This document shows, piece after piece, positions 35,856 through 43,439 of a stretch of 64,000 nt of DNA. The notes beneath the pieces are model-generated. The model was not told where the DNA came from, did no database searches, and saw only the letters and a program-made list of their open reading frames with translations. The stretch's first letter is position 1. Every line of letters begins with the position of its first letter. The DNA is from Pseudomonas fluorescens (GTDB lineage Bacteria; Pseudomonadota; Gammaproteobacteria; Pseudomonadales; Pseudomonadaceae). Position numbers and translations under genes: made by a program. The DNA lies in contig NZ_JAGGOG010000018.1 of the NCBI RefSeq assembly GCF_018614655.1, positions 164,493 to 228,492 on the forward strand, in the 5' to 3' direction.

Positions 35856-36026
35856 GCTCTCTGCCTGGGTGTGACCCCTTGTCACTTGCGCCTACCCGAT
35901 GAAGGTTGGTCCATTTGTCGATATAAAAATCTTTTTGTCATTTACAGTGCTGTATCCTGCCAAGGCTTTTTGAAAGCGCGGAATCACCTGCGATTGAAAA
36001 AACAGACCTTGCGAGGAGCGACGACG

Positions 36027-36155
36027 ATGCACGAAATACCTAATCTCCCCTTCCCAAGCCTGCACGAAACTGAGCAGCCAACCCCGCAACAGGCCAGCAG
36101 CAAACAACCTGAGCCTGTGCAAGCAAAACCAGTCGACAGCGAAAGCCAGGACTGA
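36027..36155 (+). CDS. Small hydrophilic protein (42 aa)
   Basis: MHEIPNLPFPSLHETEQPTP and a Gln/Pro/Ser/Lys-rich, disordered tail. The ATG has AGGAG eight bases ahead, a strong sign that it is translated. No domain recognised; probably a Pseudomonas-specific small protein. A hairpin follows the stop. Confidence 0.6.
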   Translation: MHEIPNLPFPSLHETEQPTPQQASSKQPEPVQAKPVDSESQD

Positions 36156-36171
36156 GCGCCGTACCCAGACC

Positions 36172-36205
36172 GTGTGGAAAGCGTTACATTGCGCGCTTTC
36201 CACAC
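36172..36205 (+). terminator. Hairpin after the 42-aa gene
   Basis: GTGTGGAAAGCG / CGCTTTCCACAC, 12-bp perfect stem with a 10-base loop, no T run. It may be a weak terminator or processing site ahead of the next small gene. Confidence 0.5.
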
Positions 36206-36231
36206 CGCCTGAATCACCCGAGACAGATGCC

Positions 36232-36420
36232 ATGCCCCACAACGCCAACGACGCGCCCGACAACGCCTTGCTCGACGCTGCCTTGCAGATGGTCGACGTC
36301 TGGAACCGCCTCAGCCCGGAAAAACAAGCCTTGCTACTCAAGCGCTTCGGCACCCAGGAAAACGCCCTCGCCGCCCTGGTGACCACGCAATTGCTGAACC
36401 CCGCCACTCCCAAACTTTGA
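36232..36420 (+). CDS. Small helical protein (62 aa), unknown
   Basis: MPHNANDAPDNALLDAALQM followed by a helical stretch with Leu/Ala repeats (SPEKQALLLKRFGTQENALAALVTTQLL). No signal peptide. The ATG at 36232 is used; its ribosome site is weak. No family recognised. Tandem with another small gene in front of an MFS transporter gene. Confidence 0.55.
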   Translation: MPHNANDAPDNALLDAALQMVDVWNRLSPEKQALLLKRFGTQENALAALVTTQLLNPATPKL

Positions 36421-36513
36421 TCAAGCGTTTTATGTTTTGCCCCCCCGCCCAGGCAAAACCATCGGTATCATAAGCAGCCTATCTTTTCCTGCTGCAACAG
36501 TGGACCTCTCCCC

Positions 36514-37713
36514 ATGCCAGATACCCAGCGCCCCATGGCGGTCACGCTGCAAGTCGTTTCCATCGTCCTCTTCACCTTTATCGGCTACCTGAATATCGGC
36601 ATTCCCCTGGCCGTACTGCCGGGCTATGTCCATAGCGACCTGGGCTTCGGCGCGGTGATCGCCGGGCTGGTGATCAGCGTGCAGTACCTGGCCACGCTGC
36701 TGAGCCGACCCTATGCCGGCCGGATCATCGACAACCTCGGCAGCAAACGCGCAGTGATGTACGGCCTGGCGGGTTGTGGCTTGAGCGGTGTGTTCATGCT
36801 GCTCTCGGCCTGGCTAACAAGCCAGCCGGCCTGGAGCCTGACGAGCCTGTTGATCGGCCGCCTGGTGCTGGGCAGCGCCGAAAGCCTGGTGGGCTCCGGC
36901 TCGATCGGTTGGGGCATCGGCCGGGTGGGTGCGGCGAATACCGCCAAGGTCATCTCCTGGAACGGTATCGCCAGCTACGGCGCACTGGCCGTCGGCGCGC
37001 CGCTGGGCGTGCTGCTGGTCAGCCACCTGGGGCTGTGGAGCATGGGGGTCAGCATTATCCTGCTGGCTGTGGTGGGACTGGTGCTGGCCTGGCCGAAAGT
37101 CGCAGCGCCCATTGTCATGGGGGAACGCTTGCCGTTCCTGCACGTACTGGGGCGCGTGTTGCCCCATGGTTGCGGGCTGGCCCTGGGTTCCATCGGCTTT
37201 GGCACCATCGCCACCTTTATCACCCTGTATTACGCCACCCAGCACTGGGACAACGCAGTGCTGTGCCTGAGCTTGTTCGGTGCCAGCTTTATCGGCGCAC
37301 GACTGCTGTTCGGTAACCTGATCAACCGGATCGGCGGCTTTCGCGTGGCGATTGCCTGCCTGTCGGTGGAAACCCTGGGCCTGCTGTTGTTGTGGCTGGC
37401 GCCGGACGCCCACCTGGCATTGGCTGGCGCGGCCTTGAGCGGGTTCGGCTTTTCCCTGGTGTTTCCGGCGCTGGGAGTGGAAGCGGTCAATCTGGTGCCA
37501 GCGTCCAGCCGTGGCGCGGCAGTGGGGGCGTATTCGTTGTTTATAGATTTGTCCCTGGGGATCACCGGGCCATTGGCCGGGGCGATTGCGGCGGGGTTCG
37601 GCTTTGCGTCGATCTTCCTGTTTGCGGCCATCGCGGCGTTTGGCGGCTTGCTGCTCAGCCTGTATTTGTACCGGCAGGCGCCGAAGTCTCGGGAAGCGCG
37701 GGAAGCGACTTAG
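36514..37713 (+). CDS. MFS transporter (YhhS-like)
   Basis: 399 residues with twelve predicted membrane segments. It has the MFS motif A-like loop RPYAGRIIDNLGSKRAV between helices 2 and 3 and resembles the YhhS/YfcJ group of drug or metabolite exporters. The substrate is unknown. It ends tail-to-tail with arfB, overlapping by 4 bp. Confidence 0.87.
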   Translation: MPDTQRPMAVTLQVVSIVLFTFIGYLNIGIPLAVLPGYVHSDLGFGAVIAGLVISVQYLATLLSRPYAGRIIDNLGSKRAVMYGLAGCGLSGVFMLLSAWLTSQPAWSLTSLLIGRLVLGSAESLVGSGSIGWGIGRVGAANTAKVISWNGIASYGALAVGAPLGVLLVSHLGLWSMGVSIILLAVVGLVLAWPKVAAPIVMGERLPFLHVLGRVLPHGCGLALGSIGFGTIATFITLYYATQHWDNAVLCLSLFGASFIGARLLFGNLINRIGGFRVAIACLSVETLGLLLLWLAPDAHLALAGAALSGFGFSLVFPALGVEAVNLVPASSRGAAVGAYSLFIDLSLGITGPLAGAIAAGFGFASIFLFAAIAAFGGLLLSLYLYRQAPKSREAREAT

Positions 37714-38123
37714 AAATCGACCTTGCCGCGGCCGGCCTTGATGCTGCCGCGCTTGGTCTTGGATTCAAGGCGACGCTTTTTTGAGCCCAAGGTAGGCTTG
37801 GTAGGGCGGCGCTTCTTTTCGACCTTGGTGGCACTGAGGATCAACTCCACCAGACGCTCCAGGGCATCGGCGCGGTTCTGTTCCTGGGTTCGGTATTGCT
37901 GGGCTTTGAGGATCAGTACACCTTCGCTGGTGATGCGGCTGTCGCGTAGGGCCAGCAGGCGCTCCTTGTAGAACTCCGGCAATGATGAGGCCGGGATGTC
38001 GAAGCGCAGGTGCACGGCGCTGGAGACTTTGTTGACGTTTTGGCCACCGGCGCCTTGGGCACGGATGGCGGTCAACTCGATCTCAGCGTCGGGGAGGTGC
38101 ACGTTGTTGGAAATCACCAGCAT
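37710..38123 (-). CDS. arfB: Ribosome rescue hydrolase ArfB
   Basis: Releases peptides from stalled ribosomes by hydrolysing peptidyl-tRNA in the A site without a stop codon. 137 residues (YaeJ size) with the catalytic GGQ at 26-28 in RAQGAGGQNVNKVSS and a basic, Lys/Arg-rich C-terminal tail (KVEKKRRPTKPTLGSKKRRL) that threads the mRNA channel. The 5' leader holds a perfect hairpin. Confidence 0.95.
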   Translation of the reverse strand: MLVISNNVHLPDAEIELTAIRAQGAGGQNVNKVSSAVHLRFDIPASSLPEFYKERLLALRDSRITSEGVLILKAQQYRTQEQNRADALERLVELILSATKVEKKRRPTKPTLGSKKRRLESKTKRGSIKAGRGKVDF

Positions 38124-38134
38124 GAAGGGCTTGG

Positions 38135-38161
38135 ATCCTTGGGTCAGAAGAACCCAAGGAT
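38135..38161. terminator. Hairpin between the 472-aa gene and arfB
   Basis: ATCCTTGGGT-N7-ACCCAAGGAT, 10-bp perfect stem just upstream of the arfB start and 41 bp past the stop of the unassigned gene. No T run. It could end the upstream transcript or shape the arfB leader. Confidence 0.5.
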
Positions 38162-38201
38162 ACGCGAATGTCGCCGCGGCTGCGGCCAGGCGGCCCGGGG
38201 A

Positions 38202-39620
38202 TCAGAGCACCCGTCCATCAGGCGTCACCGTTGCACGATTGCCACCCTGCAAGTCATGTCGAAACTTCTCATAATGGGTCGTCACTGCCGGTTGCCATTC
38301 CAACTCTCGTGCGACGTCGGCGTTGGAGATAGAGAATTGGCGGGTATTGATCGGCGCGGTAAAGGGTTCGCGGTATAGCTCCTCCCCCCATTGCGCCGCA
38401 AGACCGTGGTTGGCAGCGCCCAGGTTGACCTCAACCATGGAGTGGTGATTGTCGTCCACCAGGTAGCCGGTAGCCATCCAGCGCACCAGTTCTTTCATTT
38501 CCCGCTGTGCCCTGGCCTCACTTTGCGAGTGGGACTCTCCGGCCTTGGGTGAGTTGAGGCCCAGTTCGTTAATCAGGCCATTACCCAAAAGACGGGCAGC
38601 CGTCATAAAGCGGTCGCTAGTACCGGAGGGTCCTGCCACGACTGGTTTCGCCTGCAACACCGCGTCGCGCGCAAAGCCGGTGTCTTGCTTCACTTGCCAG
38701 ACCGCAAAGCCATTGCCCCGAGGAACCACCGTTTGCTCGAGGGGCAAGGATGTAAAACTTTTTATCGGGCCTTGATGGCCAAACTGGCCGTCGTCCCGAT
38801 CCATGCGATTACGTGGATTGAGACGCGCAAAATCAAACTCACGGGAGGTTAACCGCTGATCACTCTTCAGGTCAGCGGCCGACGTCCAAACCTTGTTCGC
38901 AAGGGGTAGGGCTTCACGGAAATCATTCTGCACTTTAGTCAAACTGGCACCTGCCTTGGCTGGATTGCTCACCACAGGCTGGCCGTTCACCTCCTTGATT
39001 TGCTCATAGAGATGCGCGTTTTTCGAAGCATCCTGAGTGCTTTCATTTTTGAATGTATAAAGCGCCAGTTGGTCGGGTAATGGCAGCTCCTTGCTGCTGC
39101 CCCGCGCAGGCCCGAATTGTTTTGACTCCAGATAGCGAATATCAATAATTGCGCCAGCCTGTTCTTTCAACTCGGGCGAACCGTGAATACGCTCCATGGT
39201 TTCTCGAAAGTAAGGCGAGTTGCTCAGGTTGAAAAAGGCGGTGGCCTTTTCTCGCAGTGTCAGTGGCTCTTGCCCGCTGCGGTGGCGGTCTACCCCGCCA
39301 TGGCGCGCCTCATCAAGGATGCGGGTGAAACCACCGGCACCCAACTGGCCAATCACCCCAAAACTGGGAGAGTCCAGTGAGTAACTGGCGAGCATCTTTG
39401 CTCTGGCTTTCAGCTCACTACCTTCGACTAACGTAAACAGCCTGGTCACGCTTGAAAGCAAGGCATCCACCGTTTTGTGGGCTGCCGGGCTTTCACTGGC
39501 CACTCGGCCAAGATTGGCCTCTAGCTGCTTGTTCTCGGTAACGTTATTGCTCTGATGCATACTCGGATCAAGTGCGGGCCCATGCAACACCTGCGGATAA
39601 AAGGGTGATGTCGTGATCAT
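38202..39620 (-). CDS. Unassigned 472-aa protein, candidate secreted effector
   Basis: 472 residues, hydrophilic, without a signal peptide, membrane span or any Cys. The N-terminal 40 residues are rich in Ser/Thr/Asn/Gln (HQSNNVTENKQLE), then mostly helical. The C-terminal half has a compact conserved-looking module: VVAGPSGTSDRFMTAARLLG (about 344-363), RWMATGYLVDDNHHSMVEVN (about 393-412) and NHGLAAQWGEELYREPF. I do not recognise the family. Absence of Cys and a polar N-terminus are common in type III effectors, but I found no hrp box upstream. AGGA lies nine bases before the ATG. Confidence 0.65.
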   Translation of the reverse strand: MITTSPFYPQVLHGPALDPSMHQSNNVTENKQLEANLGRVASESPAAHKTVDALLSSVTRLFTLVEGSELKARAKMLASYSLDSPSFGVIGQLGAGGFTRILDEARHGGVDRHRSGQEPLTLREKATAFFNLSNSPYFRETMERIHGSPELKEQAGAIIDIRYLESKQFGPARGSSKELPLPDQLALYTFKNESTQDASKNAHLYEQIKEVNGQPVVSNPAKAGASLTKVQNDFREALPLANKVWTSAADLKSDQRLTSREFDFARLNPRNRMDRDDGQFGHQGPIKSFTSLPLEQTVVPRGNGFAVWQVKQDTGFARDAVLQAKPVVAGPSGTSDRFMTAARLLGNGLINELGLNSPKAGESHSQSEARAQREMKELVRWMATGYLVDDNHHSMVEVNLGAANHGLAAQWGEELYREPFTAPINTRQFSISNADVARELEWQPAVTTHYEKFRHDLQGGNRATVTPDGRVL

Positions 39621-39755
39621 GGGGAAATATCCTCACCGATTGGGGGCAGAATCTCGACGGTTATTTATCACCTGCTGGGCCTTTGTTTCTGTAGCCATTT
39701 GCTGATTTAGGACTGATGAGTTTTGTAGGGACGCTGGAATGAGGCTGCCTGAACA

Positions 39756-39784
39756 AACAAACCCGGCACATGGCCGGGTTTGTT
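39756..39784. terminator. Terminator between the AroP-like gene and the 472-aa gene
   Basis: AACAAACCCGGC / GCCGGGTTTGTT, 12-bp perfect stem with a 5-base loop, 15 bp past the permease stop. Confidence 0.8.
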
Positions 39785-39799
39785 ATTTATCGCCTGAGC

Positions 39800-41218
39800 C
39801 TATTTAAGCACCGAGGCTGTACTCAGAGTTTCCTGAGCCTTGCGCTTATTCTTGATGCAATAACACACCCACATAAACAGCACCCAAACCGGAATCGCAT
39901 ACACCGAGATCTGGATTCCCGGAATCATCAACATGATGCACAGGATAAACGCTACAAACGCCAGGCAGACATAGTTTCCATACGGATACCAAAGCGCCTT
40001 GAACAACGGCACCTGCCCCGTCCGATCCATATGCTGACGAAACTTGAAGTGCGAAAAACTGATCATCGCCCAGTTAATCACCAGCGTCGCAACCACCAGC
40101 GACATCAGCAATTCCAGCGCATGTTGCGGAATCAGGTAGTTCATCAAAACGGCCACCAAGGTCACCGCCGCCGACGCCAGAATCGACCGCACGGGCACCC
40201 CACGCTTGTCGATCTTCGCCAGGCCCTTGGGCGCATCCCCCTGCTCAGCCATACCCAGCAGCATGCGGCTGTTGCAGTAAGTGCCGCTGTTATATACCGA
40301 CAGCGCCGCCGTCAACACCACGAAGTTGAGGATATGCGCAGCCGTGTTGCTGCCCAACATCGAGAACACCTGCACAAACGGGCTACCGCTGTAAGCATCA
40401 CCCGAGGCGTTGAGGCTCGCCAACAAACTGTCCCACGGCGTTAACGACAACAGCACCACCAGGGCGCCGATGTAGAAAATCAGGATCCGGTAGATCACCT
40501 GATTGATCGCCTTGGGGATCACGGTGCGTGGCTTGTCCGCTTCAGCAGCCGTGAAACCGAGCATTTCCAGGCCGCCGAAGGAGAACATGATGATCGCCAT
40601 GGCCATCACCAACCCGCCGACACCATGAGGGAAGAACCCGCCGTGTTCCCACAGGTTGGTCACCGAGGCCTGTGGCCCGCCGGTACCGCTGACCAGCAAG
40701 TAACTGCCCAGGGCGATCATGCCGACGATGGCCACTACCTTGATGATGGCAAACCAGAACTCGGCTTCACCGAAGACTTTGACGTTGGCCAGGTTGATCA
40801 CGTTGATCAGCACAAAAAAGGCTGCAGCCGAGACCCAGGTCGGAATCTCCGGCCACCAGTAGTGCACGTATTTACCGACAGCTGTCAGCTCTGACATACC
40901 CACCAGGATGTACAGAATCCAGCAGTTCCAGCCCGACAGGAAGCCGGCGAAGCCGCCCCAGTACTTGTGGGCAAAGTGGCTGAAGGAGCCGGCTACCGGC
41001 TCTTCAACGATCATTTCGCCCAGTTGGCGCATGATCATGAAGGCGATAAAACCGCAAATGGCGTAGCCCAGGATCATCGATGGGCCGGCGGATTTCAGCA
41101 CCCCGGCCGAGCCCAGGAACAGGCCGGTACCGATCGCGCCACCGAGGGCGATCAGTTGAATATGGCGATTTTTCAGGCCGCGTTTTAGCTCGCCTGAATG
41201 CGAGTTGGGTCCACTCAT
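39800..41218 (-). CDS. aroP: Aromatic amino acid permease, AroP-like
   Basis: 472-residue APC-superfamily permease with twelve predicted spans. It follows E. coli AroP/PheP almost throughout: LKRGLKNRHIQLIALGGAIG, EEPVAGSFSHFAHKYWG, VKVFGEAEFWFAIIKV and LTAALSVYNSGTYCNSRML. It likely imports Phe, Tyr and Trp by proton symport; a related substrate is possible. The ATG at 41218 gives the conserved start; an in-frame GTG six codons earlier is the alternative. The leader holds a short ORF with two Trp codons and pairing segments. Confidence 0.88.
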   Translation of the reverse strand: MSGPNSHSGELKRGLKNRHIQLIALGGAIGTGLFLGSAGVLKSAGPSMILGYAICGFIAFMIMRQLGEMIVEEPVAGSFSHFAHKYWGGFAGFLSGWNCWILYILVGMSELTAVGKYVHYWWPEIPTWVSAAAFFVLINVINLANVKVFGEAEFWFAIIKVVAIVGMIALGSYLLVSGTGGPQASVTNLWEHGGFFPHGVGGLVMAMAIIMFSFGGLEMLGFTAAEADKPRTVIPKAINQVIYRILIFYIGALVVLLSLTPWDSLLASLNASGDAYSGSPFVQVFSMLGSNTAAHILNFVVLTAALSVYNSGTYCNSRMLLGMAEQGDAPKGLAKIDKRGVPVRSILASAAVTLVAVLMNYLIPQHALELLMSLVVATLVINWAMISFSHFKFRQHMDRTGQVPLFKALWYPYGNYVCLAFVAFILCIMLMIPGIQISVYAIPVWVLFMWVCYCIKNKRKAQETLSTASVLK

Positions 41219-41236
41219 GAAAAGGGTCTCACGCAA

Positions 41237-41299
41237 GGTTTGATGATGTTCGTTGCACGTTGCTGCTTTGAAACGGACTCAAGCAGCGCCGATCAAACC
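41237..41299 (-). promoter_or_regulatory. Structured leader, possible attenuator of the AroP-like gene
   Basis: On the minus strand an outer 8-bp stem (GGTTTGAT, 41299-41292, with ATCAAACC, 41244-41237) encloses an inner 7-bp stem (GCTGCTT, 41287-41281, with AAGCAGC, 41268-41262). The first arm lies inside a short leader ORF, so ribosome position would decide whether the stems form. Confidence 0.5.
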
Positions 41300-41341
41300 C
41301 CAGCGCAGGCACCAGGAGTTCAGCGTCTTTCTAGCGGTCAT
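41279..41341 (-). CDS. Leader peptide of the AroP-like permease (20 aa)
   Basis: MTARKTLNSWCLRWGLIGAA, then TGA. Trp codons at positions 10 and 14 and one Cys codon in 20 residues are far above random use. AGG six bases before the ATG could serve as ribosome site. It lies 60 bp upstream of the permease start and overlaps the arms of the leader stems, the usual layout of a translation-controlled leader. Not previously known to me; coding is inferred. Confidence 0.5.
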   Translation of the reverse strand: MTARKTLNSWCLRWGLIGAA

Positions 41342-42137
41342 GCGTCACCTGTTTGTTTTTATCTGTGACGAAATCGAACCCGGCTGGCTTGTGGCCAGGC
41401 GGAGTGAACAAGGCGGATAGCCCTGAGGTATTGGCCTTTGGGTGCAGCGATGAGCACAAGGGCATCACGACAGCCGACGGGCGCAAAATGCGCGGATACG
41501 CAGTTGGGTCACAGTAAAACGCCGCGCATTGTACACCGCCAACACCGTTCGGGCGGACACCGGCGTTTACGGTAAAGGTCTATTCAGGGGCTTTGCGGGC
41601 ACGGGCGTTGAAGACAGGCGGCGCATGAGGCCTGCGGGCGCGAGGGAATCGGCGGGATCATTTGGCAATACGGCGTTCATTGCGCCTCCTTCTTGTTGTG
41701 GTGTACCGCACGTGGCACGACACCATCACAGCCTTTGCCGCGAGCCGAAACAAGAGGCCCAGGACCCTGCCGAAGGCTTTGGAATCTACCTGTCGTCAGG
41801 TTTTCCTTACAGCGCTTCTCCTCTTCCACAACCTGTGTCTTCGAGGGCTATTTTCGTAAAGTAATCGTTACGATGTGGCACATATCCGGGACAGATGACA
41901 TAGATTCGTCAGATAACGAGAAATTGACGGTAGGACATTTCCTGACCGATAAACCCACCTAGCCATCTGTTTTTCATTAATAAAAATATCGCCATAAAAA
42001 CAGAATAAAAAATCCAAATGGAACGGTGTCAATATATTTTTTGCATTCGGAAACACTCTAATCTAGGTTCTTTCCACTTGCTCGGCGCAGCCCGCTGACA
42101 AGCTCCGTCTCAAACAACGTCCTCTAGGAGATACACC
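41342..42137. other. Long divergent intergenic region
   Basis: About 800 bp between the permease leader and the 45-aa peptide gene. No open frame has convincing codon use or a ribosome site. The right-hand part (about 41870-42060) is clearly AT-rich, unlike its surroundings, and holds a GTAA-TCG-TTAC palindrome near 41861-41871. It probably carries the promoters of both flanking units and may have been rearranged or acquired. Confidence 0.5.
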
Positions 42138-42275
42138 ATGCAAGCACTGGAAAACGACCTGGAAACCGAACTGCAACTCGACGATTGGTTTGAAGCGCCG
42201 ACCCATGAGGCCGCCGTTGAAATGATGCAAGCTGACGCCGTTGTGCCGTTCGGCACCGCGATGTGGCCTTTCTAA
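42138..42275 (+). CDS. Small acidic peptide (45 aa), candidate precursor peptide
   Basis: MQALENDLETELQLDDWFEA opens the peptide: the first two thirds are acidic and helix-prone, and the end is hydrophobic (AVVPFGTAMWPF, ending in Phe). No signal peptide and no Cys. AGGAGA lies seven bases before the ATG, a very strong ribosome site. A hairpin and then an M29-like metalloprotein gene follow on the same strand. The polar-leader/hydrophobic-core layout is that of ribosomal precursor or scaffold peptides, which is inference. I do not recognise the family. Confidence 0.7.
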   Translation: MQALENDLETELQLDDWFEAPTHEAAVEMMQADAVVPFGTAMWPF

Positions 42276-42292
42276 CACCAGGCAGGCATCCA

Positions 42293-42318
42293 GGCAGGTG
42301 CAGTCCGCTGCATCTGCC
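42293..42318 (+). terminator. Hairpin between the peptide and M29-like genes
   Basis: GGCAGGTGCAG-TCCG-CTGCATCTGCC, 11-bp stem with one G-U pair and a 4-base loop, no T run. It probably lowers expression of the second gene relative to the peptide or protects the peptide mRNA. Confidence 0.6.
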
Positions 42319-42349
42319 ACTTTCCCGAAGGCTTTGAAGGATGGACGTC

Positions 42350-43309
42350 ATGGACAAGGCCCGCGCCGTCGAACATTTTCTCTATTACCTGGCACATCAC
42401 CCGGCCCTGACTGGCCTTCACCGCCCAACCGTGCTCCTGGGCCATACCGAGCGCTACGAGGCCATCACCCACGCCATCACCCAAAGCAGTGCCGCGCGCT
42501 TTGACTTCAAGGTGCAGCGCCTGGACCTGGAACCCAGCGAAGTCCTGGCCAAGTCCATCGAAGACTGCGACCTGTACATGTTTCTCTACGATTCCTCGAC
42601 CTTGCCCAATCCCCGGGCAGAAGGCCCCGACTTTATCCGCGCCTTACAAGGCATCATGGCCGAGCACTGGAAAAAGTCCCTGTTGCTCAAAGACTATGGC
42701 GACTACTTCTACGACACCTTCAGCGTCGCCCCGCAACGCATTGCTGACCTCAATGCCACACTGATCCGTCGCATGTCCCAGGCCAGCGTGCTGAGCTTCA
42801 CCGATGAGCACGGCTCACGCCTTGAAGCACCCATGAGCAGCATCAAGAAGTGGACCAATATCAACGGCGTCGGCAACCACGACCTGGCGCCCGGTGAAAT
42901 TGCCACCCACAGCGAAGCCATCAACGGCCAAGTGCGATTTGTCGGCACCTTTCTCAGCACCATCCCCTTCGCCCGTAAATACGGGGTATTGCAGTCACCG
43001 CTGGAGTTGTGGATCGAGAACTCGACCATCTGCTCCGTCGCCAGTGACGTGCCAGGGCTGGCCGATGACTTCAACAAGTACCTGAATGCCAACCCCTCCA
43101 ACCGGCGGGTGGAAGAGCTGGGCATCGGCACCAATGAAGGGGTGAAGGATCTGTATGCGCGCAATGCTGGCTTCGAGGAGCGCCATTGCGGATTGCATCT
43201 TGGGTTGGGCGGCGGGCAGAAAGGCAGCCATCACTTGGATTTGATTTTTGCCAGCGGGGTGTTGGCGCTGGATGATAAGCCGGTATTTGATGGGGCGTTT
43301 GTGTTCTAG
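42350..43309 (+). CDS. M29 aminopeptidase-like metalloprotein
   Basis: 319 residues, soluble. The C-terminal half carries the ligand pattern of family M29 (aminopeptidase T, COG2309): EELGIGTN (Glu255/256), EERHCGLHLGLG (Glu277/278, His283) and SHHLDLIF (His294/295, Asp297), plus the PGE motif (PGEIATHSEAINGQVRF) of the substrate cleft. It may be shorter than true M29 peptidases (from memory about 400 residues) with a divergent N-terminal half. A two-metal peptidase or a repurposed relative is likely. The ATG at 42350 has AAGGA eight bases ahead. Paired with the 45-aa peptide gene. Confidence 0.8.
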   Translation: MDKARAVEHFLYYLAHHPALTGLHRPTVLLGHTERYEAITHAITQSSAARFDFKVQRLDLEPSEVLAKSIEDCDLYMFLYDSSTLPNPRAEGPDFIRALQGIMAEHWKKSLLLKDYGDYFYDTFSVAPQRIADLNATLIRRMSQASVLSFTDEHGSRLEAPMSSIKKWTNINGVGNHDLAPGEIATHSEAINGQVRFVGTFLSTIPFARKYGVLQSPLELWIENSTICSVASDVPGLADDFNKYLNANPSNRRVEELGIGTNEGVKDLYARNAGFEERHCGLHLGLGGGQKGSHHLDLIFASGVLALDDKPVFDGAFVF

Positions 43310-43389
43310 AAAACACAGGAGATCCGGGTGGGAGCCGCTCCCACAGTTGATCGTTGTTGTTTGGCAGATTGCATTCCAAACCATTCGCC

Positions 43390-43422
43390 AAAAAAAACGC
43401 CAACCCTAGGGTTGGCGTTTTT
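43390..43422. terminator. Bidirectional terminator
   Basis: AAAAAAAACGCCAACCC-TA-GGGTTGGCGTTTTT. Closes the peptide/M29-like unit and the convergent rluB gene. Confidence 0.93.
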
Positions 43423-43439
43423 GTGCAGTGCTTACAGCA

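Noticed and set aside
39621..39755. Search for an hrp box ahead of the 472-aa gene
   Set aside because: No GGAAC...CCAC pair with 15-17 bp spacing on the minus strand; effector status rests on protein features only.
41529..41864. Frames of 65-111 codons in the gap before the 45-aa peptide gene
   Set aside because: No ribosome sites, several overlapping frames of equal quality, and composition like random GC-rich sequence.
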